This document shows, piece by piece, positions 1 through 8,440 of a stretch of 64,000 nt of DNA. Under the pieces are notes generated by a model. That model did not search any database. It was not told where the DNA came from and was given only the letters and a program-made list of their open reading frames with translations. Every line of letters begins with the position of its first letter. The first letter of the stretch is position 1. This DNA comes from Gammaproteobacteria bacterium (lineage in GTDB: Bacteria; Pseudomonadota; Gammaproteobacteria; Thiohalomonadales; Thiohalomonadaceae), in assembly GCA_026196575.1 (NCBI GenBank), contig JAPHSX010000032.1, positions 1-64,000 on the forward strand, given 5' to 3'. The translations under genes were made by a program, and so were the position numbers.

Positions 1-151
1 AACTGGAATGGGGTAGGCGGCAGGGGGGTGGGCGGGTTCGCACAAACGTTGTGCGCTGGGTCACCCTCTTCCTCTTCTGGCCACGCTGTCGCCTGGGGCG
101 GGATGGGGTAGAATGTGCCGCTTGCCCACTACCGGTTTGATTTCCCCCGTG

Positions 152-775
152 ATGTCTATTCAGTTACTCCATGCCGATGCCGATCTGCTCGTCGTCGTCA
201 AACCGACGTTGCTCTTAAGCGTGCCTGGGCGGGGGCCGGAGAAGCAGGACTGTCTGGTGAGCCGTCTGGCGGCGGAGCATGGCGAGGTGCTGGCGGTGCA
301 TCGGCTCGATTGGGAGACCTCGGGCCTGCTGGTGCTGGCGCGCAACAAACGGGCCCATCGGGAGATGAGCATCCTGTTTCAGCAGCGCGCGGTGGAGAAG
401 CAGTATGTGGCGGTGGTGTATGGTCGGGTTGCGGCGCAGCAGGGTGAGGTGAATCTGCCGCTTATCGTGGACTGGCCCAACCGCCCGCGGCAAATGGTGG
501 ACCATGAGCGGGGCAAGCCCTCGCTTACGCGCTGGGAGGTGATGGAGCGAGGGGGTGATCGCAGCCGCCTGCGGCTTACTCCCGTCACCGGGCGGACCCA
601 TCAGTTGCGGGTACACATGTTGTCGATGGGCCACCCGATTCTGGGTGATTCGCTCTATGCCGAGGCACCGGCCTTGACGCTGGCGCCGCGCCTGCTGCTG
701 CATGCCGCCACCCTGGGGTTTCGCCATCCGTTAACGGGAGAGCTGCTGGCGTTTGAGTCGCCCCCACCCTTCTGA
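152..775 (+). CDS. rluA: Pseudouridine synthase RluA (23S rRNA/tRNA type)
   Basis: This 207-residue protein isomerises uridine to pseudouridine. Its order and length match E. coli RluA (219 aa), which modifies 23S rRNA U746 and tRNA U32. The catalytic motif HRLDWETSGLLVLARN contains the essential Asp. The DWPNRPRQMVDHERGKPS block and the GRTHQLRVHML and GHPILGD motifs are also RluA-like. ATG 152 is preferred over an upstream in-frame ATG at 113 because homology begins at MSIQLLHAD; a GTG at 149 is also possible. The gene stands alone, with a palindromic repeat cluster downstream. Family assignment is firm; the exact target uridines are inferred. Confidence 0.93.
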   Translation: MSIQLLHADADLLVVVKPTLLLSVPGRGPEKQDCLVSRLAAEHGEVLAVHRLDWETSGLLVLARNKRAHREMSILFQQRAVEKQYVAVVYGRVAAQQGEVNLPLIVDWPNRPRQMVDHERGKPSLTRWEVMERGGDRSRLRLTPVTGRTHQLRVHMLSMGHPILGDSLYAEAPALTLAPRLLLHAATLGFRHPLTGELLAFESPPPF

Positions 776-849
776 CCTCTGCCCCATTTCTGCTCGGCGA
801 GGACGGAGAGCTCCTGCCTTTGTACCGACTCCCCCGTGTGTCGCTGTTT

Positions 850-973
850 CGTAGGAGCGGCTCTGCCGCGATGGGGGCTGCCCCCACCACCAAACCGTAT
901 GCCGAAACAGAGGTGGCTTACCGCGACAGCGGCATCATGGTTACCTCCGCATCGCGCCAGAGGCGCTCCTACG
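850..973. repeat. Palindromic repeat, GTAGGAGCGGC type (copy 1)
   Basis: The left arm reads CGTAGGAGCGGCTCTGCCGC and the right arm ends GCGCCAGAGGCGCTCCTACG. Each arm can also fold by itself (GCGGCTCTGCCGC). This is one of about ten copies of a REP-like family in the window. Together with copy 2 it fills the gene-free interval 776-1168, where I see nothing else. Confidence 0.8.
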
Positions 974-1030
974 ATCCCGGTGGCGTGGTGCGTTTCGCCA
1001 CGATCCCGTTGGCGTGATATGTCGCGGCCA

Positions 1031-1104
1031 CGATCCCGGAGCGGCTCTGCCGCGATAGAGGGTAAGGGTGCCCACCCACCTATCGCGCCATGGGCGCTCC
1101 CACG
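1031..1104. repeat. Palindromic repeat, GTAGGAGCGGC type (copy 2)
   Basis: The left arm CGGAGCGGCTCTGCCGCGAT and the right arm ATCGCGCCATGGGCGCTCCC are related to copy 1, in the same arrangement. The short sequence CGATCCCG also recurs before each copy in this gap, which suggests a tandem insertion. Confidence 0.75.
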
Positions 1105-1168
1105 GTGTTATCGTTGTCCGAAGTAGAGAGCTGGCACCTATGTCAGGGGACGAGCAATTACCTGCTTT

Positions 1169-1426
1169 TTAAATATCCAGACGGTTGCGCACCATATCAA
1201 CCAGCCCGTCGCAACAGCCCAGCACCTCCAGTGAGAGCTCGTCGATGGAGTCGCCATGACAGAGAAAACGCGGCGCCTGGTTGTGCACCGGGCACTTCAT
1301 ATCCTCCACCCGGTCGACGATGGAGTCGACGATGTTCTGCAGCAACTCCCTCTCCTCGGGATCGTTGAGCTCGGCGGGATTGATGGCCTTGCCACCGATT
1401 TCAAAGGCAAAGGGGATTTCCAGCAT
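1169..1426 (-). CDS. Conserved small protein of unknown function, Cys-containing
   Basis: The 85-residue protein is acidic in its first half. It carries four Cys in two groups (MKCPVHNQAPRFLC and LGCCDGL), which could bind a metal, though no named motif is recognisable. The start is supported by an AGGAG Shine-Dalgarno about 8 bases upstream of ATG 1426. It has no membrane segment or signal peptide. It is divergent from the YecA-like gene, about 210 bp away. I do not recognise the family. Confidence 0.65.
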   Translation of the reverse strand: MLEIPFAFEIGGKAINPAELNDPEERELLQNIVDSIVDRVEDMKCPVHNQAPRFLCHGDSIDELSLEVLGCCDGLVDMVRNRLDI

Positions 1427-1636
1427 GGTTGGTCTCCTGTCTGTGGCGGATAGCTGATGGGCAGCGTGGCGGTCTCGCTACCGTATGTGGTCTACCCTAC
1501 CACATTGACCCTGCACGGTTGGTGCCTGCTGGGAGTATTCCCAAGGTGATAGTGGCAGGAGTCCCGCAGGATCTCTCTTGGGTTGCCGGCCACTATCCGC
1601 TATGCTCAACATCCTATCTCCCGAGGAGTTTGTATC

Positions 1637-2182
1637 ATGTCTACCCCCCACCTGAATGATGACGAGTTGGCCGAGCTCGATGCGTTTCTGCTCTCCGATG
1701 CCTGCGATGATGAGGTGCTCTCGGTAGACGAGGTGCACGGTTTCCTTAGCGCGCTGCTGGTCGGCCCGCAACCGATGGCGCAGGAGGAGTGGCTGGAGCA
1801 GGCCTGGGGCGAGCCGCAATTTGCCGATGCGGCCGAACGCGCACGGATGCGCGAGCTGATGTTCCGTCTCTATCGCGATATCGACGCCACCCTGCAGGAG
1901 GGGCACGATTTTGAGCCGCTGGCGGTCGAGATTGAGGAGGAGGGAGAGGCACTCGTCGCCTTCGAGGGGTGGTGTTTTGGTTTCATGCTCGGTGTCGAGA
2001 GTTGTCAGGACGAGTGGGACAAGCTGCCCAAGGGCGAGGAGAATCTGCTGGCACCGATGGCGCAGCTGGCCCTGCTCAACAGCGACGAAGAGCAGGATAT
2101 GGATGATGAGGAGTATGAGGCGTGGGTCGAACTGCTGCCCGGTGCGGTGCTCGGACTTTACAGTTACTGGCACGGCAGGTAA
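1637..2182 (+). CDS. YecA/YgfB (UPF0149) family protein
   Basis: This acidic, 181-residue, largely helical protein has the UPF0149 hallmarks: LDAFLLSD near the N terminus, VHGFLSALLVGP, WCFGFMLGVE and a C-terminal alpha-helical region. E. coli YecA carries an additional C-terminal SEC-C zinc motif that is absent here, so the protein is closer to YgfB-length members. The start ATG 1637 follows a GAGGAG ribosome site. Its role is unknown. The downstream hairpin at 2235-2263 could terminate both this gene and adk. Confidence 0.85.
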   Translation: MSTPHLNDDELAELDAFLLSDACDDEVLSVDEVHGFLSALLVGPQPMAQEEWLEQAWGEPQFADAAERARMRELMFRLYRDIDATLQEGHDFEPLAVEIEEEGEALVAFEGWCFGFMLGVESCQDEWDKLPKGEENLLAPMAQLALLNSDEEQDMDDEEYEAWVELLPGAVLGLYSYWHGR

Positions 2183-2234
2183 GGCAGGGATGGTTACACG
2201 CTGACCTGCTGGTAGCATCTGTGCGGTGGTGAAA

Positions 2235-2263
2235 CAGAAACGGGGCCTTGCGGCCCCGTTCTG
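2235..2263. terminator. Bidirectional terminator between YecA-like gene and adk
   Basis: AACGGGGCC, TTGC loop, GGCCCCGTT forms a strong hairpin with A-rich and T-rich flanks. It lies between two convergent genes and can act on both strands; the T-run is better on the minus (adk) strand. Confidence 0.8.
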
Positions 2264-2285
2264 TTATCTGCCAAGTGGCGGTGTG

Positions 2286-2933
2286 TTAGATCCCCACCTT
2301 CTCCTTGATGGCGGCAACCACGGCATCACTGGAGGTGGCGTTGACGTTGAGCAGCAGCCCCTCCTTTTCGTAGTAACCGACCAGCGGGGCGGTCTGCGCA
2401 TTGAAGGTGTCGAGACGCTTGGAGATCGCCTCGGTGGTCTCGTCGTCGCGCTGAATCACCGGGCTGCCGCACTTGTCGCAGACACCCTCGACCTTGGTCG
2501 GTTTGGACTTGACGTTGTAGATCTCCTGGCAGGCGGAGTTGGAGCAGGTGCGGCGGGTGGTGAGGCGGTCGAGGATCACGTCGCGCGGCACGTCGAGGTT
2601 AACTGCGGCGTCCAGCTCGATCCCCAGCTTGGTCAGCATCCCCTTCAGGGCGTCGGCCTGGGGGATGGTGCGGGGGAAACCGTCGAGCAGGAAGCCGGGC
2701 TTGCAGTCGTCCTGCAGCAGGCGCTCGCCCATGATGTCGAGGATCAGCTCGTCGGGAACCAGCGCGCCGGAGTCCATGAACCCCTTGGCCTTCTTGCCCA
2801 GCTCGGTGCCCGCCTTGACGGCGCCGCGCAGGATGTCGCCAGTGGAGATCTGGACGGAGCCGTCCAGGGCGGTAAGCATCTTGGCGACGGTACCTTTACC
2901 GGCACCGGGTGCGCCTAACAGAATCAGTCTCAT
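2286..2933 (-). CDS. adk: Adenylate kinase
   Basis: The 215-residue cytosolic enzyme converts ATP plus AMP to two ADP. The P-loop GAPGAGKG spans residues 7-14, followed by the AMP-binding DGFPRT motif near residue 84. The LID domain carries four Cys (CSNSAC and CDKC), so it is the zinc-type LID rather than the E. coli-type LID with hydrogen-bonding residues. Length is normal. The ATG at 2933 is preceded by an AAGGAG ribosome site. The gene is monocistronic here and ends at a strong hairpin. Confidence 0.97.
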   Translation of the reverse strand: MRLILLGAPGAGKGTVAKMLTALDGSVQISTGDILRGAVKAGTELGKKAKGFMDSGALVPDELILDIMGERLLQDDCKPGFLLDGFPRTIPQADALKGMLTKLGIELDAAVNLDVPRDVILDRLTTRRTCSNSACQEIYNVKSKPTKVEGVCDKCGSPVIQRDDETTEAISKRLDTFNAQTAPLVGYYEKEGLLLNVNATSSDAVVAAIKEKVGI

Positions 2934-3141
2934 GGGGTTCTCCTTAAATATAATTGGTCGACGAATAAAAAATGGTTGGATTTGTGGCGCTCAATCCCAG
3001 GCCAGCTAGAGTAGCGCCGGGACGAATTTTGTCTAATGGGTATTTGCTATAGAGATATAAGGAAATAGCAGGGGGCGGTGGCTTCTGTTTTTTTCTCCCG
3101 GTTGTTGCAGCCTGGTTCTTACGCCGCTGGCCTGCAGTGGG

Positions 3142-3774
3142 TTATCCCTGCAAAAAGGGGTTGTGGCGCCGCTCCTCACCGAGGGAGGTGTTGGGGCCGT
3201 GGCCCGGCACCACGCTGACCCCATCGCCCAGCGGCAGCAGGCGCCGGGTGATGCAGTCGATGAGGGTGTCGTAGTCTCCCTGCGGAAAGTCGGTGCGGCC
3301 GATGGAGCGGTGAAACAGCACATCGCCGACGAAGGCGGTCTGGCCGCTACGGCAGAAGAAGACGACGTGACCGGGGGTGTGGCCGGGGCAGTGTATTACC
3401 TCCAGGGTAAGGTCGCCCAGCGCGATCTGCTCGCCATCGTGCAGCCAGCGGGTCGGGGTGAAGGCGGGGGTGGCGTCAAGGCCAAAGCGCGCCGCCTGTT
3501 GCGGCAGCCGCTCCAGCCAGAAGGCGTCGGCCTGGTGGGGGCCGAGGATCGGCACCTTGAGTTCTCCGGCGATCGCGCTGGCGGCCCCCACATGGTCCAC
3601 ATGGCCGTGGGTGAGGAGCACCATTTGCAGTTGCAGCCCGGCCTCCTCCACTGCCGCAAGCAGCCGCTGCGGCTCGCCGCCGGGGTCGATGAGGGCCGCC
3701 TTTTTACTGCCCTCGCACCAGACGAGCGAGCAGTTCTCCTGCAGGGGGGTAACGGTCAGAATGCGGTAGTTCAT
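3142..3774 (-). CDS. Metallo-beta-lactamase fold hydrolase (YcbL/glyoxalase II-like)
   Basis: The 210-residue protein has the MBL zinc motif THGHVDHVG, the third His in HCPGHTPGH, the bridging Asp in GDVLFHRSIGRTDF and a final PGHGP. The short form without the glyoxalase II C-terminal helical domain matches the YcbL-type thioesterases. The start at 3774 (MNYRILTVTPLQENC) is the family-conserved N terminus; the longer reading frame runs back through the cold-shock gene terminator. There is almost no leader between that terminator hairpin (ends 3794 on this strand) and the ATG, and no good Shine-Dalgarno. Confidence 0.88.
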   Translation of the reverse strand: MNYRILTVTPLQENCSLVWCEGSKKAALIDPGGEPQRLLAAVEEAGLQLQMVLLTHGHVDHVGAASAIAGELKVPILGPHQADAFWLERLPQQAARFGLDATPAFTPTRWLHDGEQIALGDLTLEVIHCPGHTPGHVVFFCRSGQTAFVGDVLFHRSIGRTDFPQGDYDTLIDCITRRLLPLGDGVSVVPGHGPNTSLGEERRHNPFLQG

Positions 3775-3793
3775 GTTTTTATACGGGCCAAAC

Positions 3794-3822
3794 AAAGAAC
3801 CCCGCACGGGGCGGGGTTCTTT
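3794..3822 (-). terminator. Terminator of the cold-shock gene
   Basis: AAAGAACCCCGC, 5-base loop, GCGGGGTTCTTT is a perfect 12-bp stem just downstream of the cold-shock gene on the minus strand. The next gene on that strand starts only about 20 bases further on. Confidence 0.85.
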
Positions 3823-3838
3823 GGGGTTACTACGGCGG

Positions 3839-4042
3839 TTACTGGGGAACGACGTTGGCGGCCTGCAGCCCCTTCGGTCCCTGTTCAACTTCGTAAGTGA
3901 CCTTTTGACCCTCGGCGAGAGTCTTGAAGCCACCGCCCTGTACCGAGCTGAAGTGAACGAACACATCGGCGCCACCATCATCTTGCGTGATGAAGCCGAA
4001 GCCTTTGGAGTCGTTAAACCATTTCACTGTTCCTGTTGCCAT
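3839..4042 (-). CDS. Cold-shock domain protein (CspA family)
   Basis: The 67-residue single CSD protein binds single-stranded nucleic acid. RNP1 (KGFGFI) and RNP2 (VFVHF) are intact, and [11 protein letters not shown] is the canonical N terminus, which fixes the start at 4042 rather than a longer in-frame ATG. The intergenic leader upstream is about 140 bp to the next gene, room for the long 5' UTR typical of cold-inducible csp genes, though I cannot tell cold induction from sequence. A perfect hairpin terminator follows. Confidence 0.95.
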   Translation of the reverse strand: MATGTVKWFNDSKGFGFITQDDGGADVFVHFSSVQGGGFKTLAEGQKVTYEVEQGPKGLQAANVVPQ

Positions 4043-4184
4043 GATCTGTACCTTTCTGTTACCAAACTGAAATAAACGTCCGCTATGCCTGCGACATCTC
4101 GGTTGGGATGCCTTGATGTGGATCTTGAACAACCGCCATCATTAACCGCCCGCGAACAAGTATACGCCAAGGAGTGGGGGGCGA

Positions 4185-6086
4185 CTACACCTGTGGCGTA
4201 AAGAATTTATAGCCGTTTTTGCCCGCTCCCTTGACCGTATACATGGCGTGATCCGCCGCCTTTTGCAGCCCGGGGACCGACTCGCCATCGTCGGGATAGA
4301 GGCTGATGCCGATGCTGGTGCTGGGGGTCAGGGTGTGTTGCGGCAGCTGTAGCGGACGGGTCACCTCGGCAAGAATGTTGCGGGCCACCAGGGCGGCATC
4401 GTCAGGGTTTTTGATTTGGGCGAGGAGGATAATGAACTCATCCCCGCCCATGCGTGCCACCATATCCTCTTCGCGCACACAGTTTTTCAGCCGGGTTGCG
4501 ACCTCCCGCAGGAGCTGATCGCCCGCCTCGTGACCGAAGCTGTCGTTGATCTGCTTGAAGCCGTCCAGGTCGAGGAAGAGCAGGGCCATTTTGTGCTGAT
4601 TGCGCCGCGCCGACTGCAGGCTCTTCTCCAGCTGTATCTTGTAATAGAGGCGGTTGGGCAGGCCGGTGAGCTCGTCGTGGTGGGCCAGGTGTGAGAGCTG
4701 CTGTTCGACCGTCTTGAGCTCACTGATGTCGCTGAAGATGGAGACGTAGTTGATCAACCTGCCGTGGCCGTCACGCACCACCGAGATATGTTGCCACACC
4801 GGAAAGTGGCTGCCGTCCTTGCGCCGGTTCCACATCTCGCCGCGCCACCGGTCCTCCTCCTCCAGGTGGCGCCACAGGCTCTGATAGAAGGTATCGCCGT
4901 GTTTGCCCGAGCGTAATATCCGCGGATTATGCCCCAGCGACTCCTCTTCCGTATAACCGGTGATCTCGCTAAAGGCACCGTTAACCATGATGATGCGGTT
5001 GTTCTCATCGGTGATGACGATCCCCTCGTCGGTATTCTCGAAGACGGCGGCGGCCTGGCGCAGGCGCTTCTCGGCGCAGACCTTGTCACTGATATCCTCG
5101 ACGCTGGACCAGATGTACTGTTTGCCGTCCCTCTCAATCAGCTTGCCGGAGAGGCGTACCGGCACCAGATACCCATCCTGGTGGATCACCTCCTTCTCGT
5201 AGGGGCCGTAGCGGCCACTCTCCCGTATCTGTTGCAGCAGCTTCTGCTCTGCCGCGGCGTATTTTGCCGGGGTGACGTCCCGGCAACTGAGCCCCAGCGC
5301 CTCCTCGGTGCTGTGGCCGATAATCTCGGCATAGGCCGGGTTGACCTCGACCATCCGGCCGTTCAGGTCGCACAGTGCCAGACCGATGGGTGAGAGTTCG
5401 AACAGGTTGTCCTGCTGAATCTTGGCCTCGCGCAGCTCGCGGTTAATGGTCGCGGTGAGGCGCAGGATGACTCCGCTGCCCAGCAGGATGATAAACACCG
5501 CGGCCAGGCTGGAGAGCAGGGCCGCGCGGATGAAGGGGGTGCGGATCTCCGTCATGTCGATCTTGGCCACGATACCCCATCCCATATAGTTTATCGGCTC
5601 GTGGGCGGCCAGCACCTGTATGCCGTTGTAGTCCAGCCCGATAAGGCTGCCCGCCTGGTGTTGCACGGCACGTTGTGTCGGTTCGGCCACGGTGCTGTTA
5701 AAGGGGATGGTTTGCGAACCGCCCAGGTTGTTTTGGCGATGGCTGAGCAAGATTTCGATCTGGTCGCCCACCCGCTTGGCGAGGACAAACTCGCCAGTCT
5801 GGCCGAGGCCGGTGAAGGCGCTATGGCCCTGTGTCACCTGTTCCAGGGTGCTGTCCTCGCCCTCGTCACCAGACTCGTGTTCGGCGATCGCCTCGATCAG
5901 GCGCGCATTGCTCTGCACGATCTCCACCAGACGCTGGCGTTGTTGCCCCACACTGACCTCATAGAGGAGCCAGATGACAAATGTCAGCAGACAGATAACC
6001 GCTAGCACCATGGTGGCAATGATTTGTTGCGGGGTGTGTCTTACCGTCAAGTGTTCATCCCTTATCAATACCCAGCGTGGGCGCAC
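4185..6086 (-). CDS. Membrane diguanylate cyclase with extracytoplasmic sensor and two PAS domains
   Basis: The 633-residue protein makes cyclic di-GMP. Transmembrane helices lie near residues 23-44 and 188-210 and enclose a roughly 140-residue periplasmic sensor. PAS domains follow at about 225-340 and 345-465, the second with PAC-like sequence (FSDISE). The GGDEF domain is C-terminal, with an intact MGGDEF signature near residue 547. A REED I-site lies five residues before it, so product inhibition is likely. There is no EAL domain. It is a single gene; its ligand cannot be deduced. Confidence 0.93.
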   Translation of the reverse strand: MRPRWVLIRDEHLTVRHTPQQIIATMVLAVICLLTFVIWLLYEVSVGQQRQRLVEIVQSNARLIEAIAEHESGDEGEDSTLEQVTQGHSAFTGLGQTGEFVLAKRVGDQIEILLSHRQNNLGGSQTIPFNSTVAEPTQRAVQHQAGSLIGLDYNGIQVLAAHEPINYMGWGIVAKIDMTEIRTPFIRAALLSSLAAVFIILLGSGVILRLTATINRELREAKIQQDNLFELSPIGLALCDLNGRMVEVNPAYAEIIGHSTEEALGLSCRDVTPAKYAAAEQKLLQQIRESGRYGPYEKEVIHQDGYLVPVRLSGKLIERDGKQYIWSSVEDISDKVCAEKRLRQAAAVFENTDEGIVITDENNRIIMVNGAFSEITGYTEEESLGHNPRILRSGKHGDTFYQSLWRHLEEEDRWRGEMWNRRKDGSHFPVWQHISVVRDGHGRLINYVSIFSDISELKTVEQQLSHLAHHDELTGLPNRLYYKIQLEKSLQSARRNQHKMALLFLDLDGFKQINDSFGHEAGDQLLREVATRLKNCVREEDMVARMGGDEFIILLAQIKNPDDAALVARNILAEVTRPLQLPQHTLTPSTSIGISLYPDDGESVPGLQKAADHAMYTVKGAGKNGYKFFTPQV

Positions 6087-6267
6087 GCAAAGTCCTATTT
6101 ATCCTATGGTTATAGTCGGCAATTATCAATTGTAGTATACGAAGTTGTGTCGTGTGTGGTTGTCAGTGAAAACAGCTGGATCAGGTAGGTGAATTCCTAC
6201 AGGGGTGATGGGTCATGCCGAGAGCGCGCGCCTTTCATCTGGCGGGGGGGTGTGAAATGATCCCCCC

Positions 6268-8400
6268 ATGAATGAGCCCTCCTCCAGCCCCGCCCTTCAC
6301 ACGCTACAGAGTGTCTTCGGCTACGAGCGTTTTCGCCCGCCGCAGCAGGCGATCGTCGAGCACCTGATTGGCGGCGGCGACGCGCTGGTGCTGATGCCCA
6401 CCGGTGGCGGCAAGTCGCTCTGCTATCAAATCCCCTCCATCGTGCGTCCCGGTGTCGGCATCGTCGTCTCGCCGCTCATTGCCCTGATGCAGGATCAGGT
6501 CGATGCACTGCGCCAGAACGGCGTCAGCGCCGCCTTTCTCAACTCCACCCTGGGCCTCGATGAGGTGCGCGAGGTGGAGCAGCAGCTGCATCGCGGTGAG
6601 CTAGACCTGCTCTACGTCGCCCCCGAGCGGCTGATGCTGCCGCGCACCCTCGACCTGCTGGAGCGTATTCCGGTCTCACTGTTTGCCATTGATGAGGCGC
6701 ACTGCGTCTCACAGTGGGGGCATGATTTTCGCCCCGAGTATGTGCAGCTCTCGGTGCTGCACCAGCGCTTCGCGCACATTCCACGCATCGCCCTCACCGC
6801 CACCGCCGATGGCGCCACGCGGCGCGAGATCATCGAGCGGCTGGCACTGGGCGAGGCGCGGCAGTTTATCAGCGGCTTTGACCGTCCCAATATCCGCTAT
6901 CGCATTAGCGAGAGCAGCGGCAATGCCCGCGAGGCGCTGTTGCGCTTCATTCGCAATGAGCACGAGGGCGAGGCGGGTATCGTCTACTGCCTGTCGCGCA
7001 AGCGGGTGGAGGAGGTGGCCGGCTGGCTGCAGGGCAAGGGGGTGACGGCGCTGCCCTATCACGCCGGACTCTCCGCGCAAATTCGCCAGAAGAATCAGCA
7101 GCGTTTTCTGCGCGAGGAGGGGGTGGTGATCGTTGCCACCATCGCCTTTGGCATGGGGATCGACAAGCCCGACGTGCGCTTTGTCGCCCACCTCAATCTG
7201 CCCAAATCCCTTGAGGCCTACTATCAGGAGACCGGCCGCGCCGGTCGCGATGGCCAGCCCGCCGATGCCTGGATGCTCTACGGCCTGCAGGATGTGATCA
7301 CCCTCAAACAGATGCAGGCCGCCTCCGACGCCCCGGAGCATATCAAGCGTATCGAACACCACAAGCTCGACGCCATGCTCGGCCTGTGCGAGCTCACCAG
7401 CTGCCGGCGTCAGGCGCTGCTGCGCTACTTCGATGACGAGCTGGCGGCACCGTGCGGCAACTGCGACACCTGTCTTACCCCGCCGCAGACCTGGGACGCC
7501 ACCACCGCCGCGCGCAAGGCGCTCTCCTGTGTCCATCGCACCGGCCAGCGTTTTGGTGTCACCTATCTGGTCGAGGTGTTGCTTGGCAAGGGCAATGAGC
7601 GCATCCGCCGCTTTGGCCACGACAAGGTGACTACCTTCGGCATCGGCAGCGAACTCAATCAGCGCGAGTGGAGTGACCTCTACCGCCAGCTCATCGCCCG
7701 CGGCCTGCTGGCGGTGGATCTGGAGGGCCACGGCGGCCTGCGCCTCACCGACGCCAGCCGCCCGGTGCTGCGCGGTGAGCAGCCGCTGCACCTGCGCAAG
7801 GCCACCCGCAAGATCAGCCTGAAGGGGGGCGGGCGCAAGGCCGGCCGTTTTGCCGGGCAGGGAGAGGGCCAGCTGTGGGAGGCGCTGCGCCAGCGCCGCC
7901 AGCAGCTGGCCGATGAGCAGGGCATACCCGCCTACATGATCTTCCACGACGCCACCCTGGCCGAGATGGTGGAGCGGCGCCCCGAGACGCTGGCACAGCT
8001 GTCGGGGATCTCCGGCGTCGGTGAAAAGAAGCGCGATGCCTACGGCGAGGCCTTCCTTGAGGTGTTGCAGGAGTACCTTCAGCTTGAGGCGGGGGGCGAG
8101 AGCGACACCGAGGAGGAGACGCTGCAACTCTTTCGCCTGGGGATGAACGCCGAGGCGATAGCCGCCCAGCGAGGCCTCAAGCCCTCCACCATCTACAGCC
8201 ACCTTGCCGCAGGTATTGCGCGTGGCGAGGCAGCGTTAAAAGAGGTGGTGGCACTGGAGGCCCATCAGCTGGAGGCGATCCGCTTTGCCATCGAACATCA
8301 CGAGGGGGGCAAGCGCCTCAAGCCGGTATTCGAGGCGCTGGAGGGGGAGTTTCCCTACGAAATCCTGCGCTGCGTGCAGGCCGATATGGCGCGCTCATAG
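6268..8400 (+). CDS. recQ: ATP-dependent DNA helicase RecQ
   Basis: The 710-residue 3'-5' DNA helicase acts in recombination and fork repair. The [12 protein letters not shown]-motif region, Walker A MPTGGGKS (43-50) and DEAH box (about 141) with the aromatic-rich loop [13 protein letters not shown] are present. The motif VI region is ETGRAGRDG. Four zinc-binding Cys occur in C...CGNCDTC (about 379-402). RQC winged-helix and HRDC (about 534-604) domains complete the E. coli layout. An additional helix-turn-helix-like C-terminal domain ([20 protein letters not shown]) is present as in other RecQ proteins of this length. It is convergent with rapA. Confidence 0.97.
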   Translation: MNEPSSSPALHTLQSVFGYERFRPPQQAIVEHLIGGGDALVLMPTGGGKSLCYQIPSIVRPGVGIVVSPLIALMQDQVDALRQNGVSAAFLNSTLGLDEVREVEQQLHRGELDLLYVAPERLMLPRTLDLLERIPVSLFAIDEAHCVSQWGHDFRPEYVQLSVLHQRFAHIPRIALTATADGATRREIIERLALGEARQFISGFDRPNIRYRISESSGNAREALLRFIRNEHEGEAGIVYCLSRKRVEEVAGWLQGKGVTALPYHAGLSAQIRQKNQQRFLREEGVVIVATIAFGMGIDKPDVRFVAHLNLPKSLEAYYQETGRAGRDGQPADAWMLYGLQDVITLKQMQAASDAPEHIKRIEHHKLDAMLGLCELTSCRRQALLRYFDDELAAPCGNCDTCLTPPQTWDATTAARKALSCVHRTGQRFGVTYLVEVLLGKGNERIRRFGHDKVTTFGIGSELNQREWSDLYRQLIARGLLAVDLEGHGGLRLTDASRPVLRGEQPLHLRKATRKISLKGGGRKAGRFAGQGEGQLWEALRQRRQQLADEQGIPAYMIFHDATLAEMVERRPETLAQLSGISGVGEKKRDAYGEAFLEVLQEYLQLEAGGESDTEEETLQLFRLGMNAEAIAAQRGLKPSTIYSHLAAGIARGEAALKEVVALEAHQLEAIRFAIEHHEGGKRLKPVFEALEGEFPYEILRCVQADMARS

Positions 8401-8440
8401 CTCGGCAGCGCATGGCTCAAGGTGAATGACGGGATTTAGC

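Noticed and set aside
6709-8202. 497-codon antisense frame in recQ
   Set aside because: Shadow frame; repetitive Gly/Leu/Ala composition without any domain.
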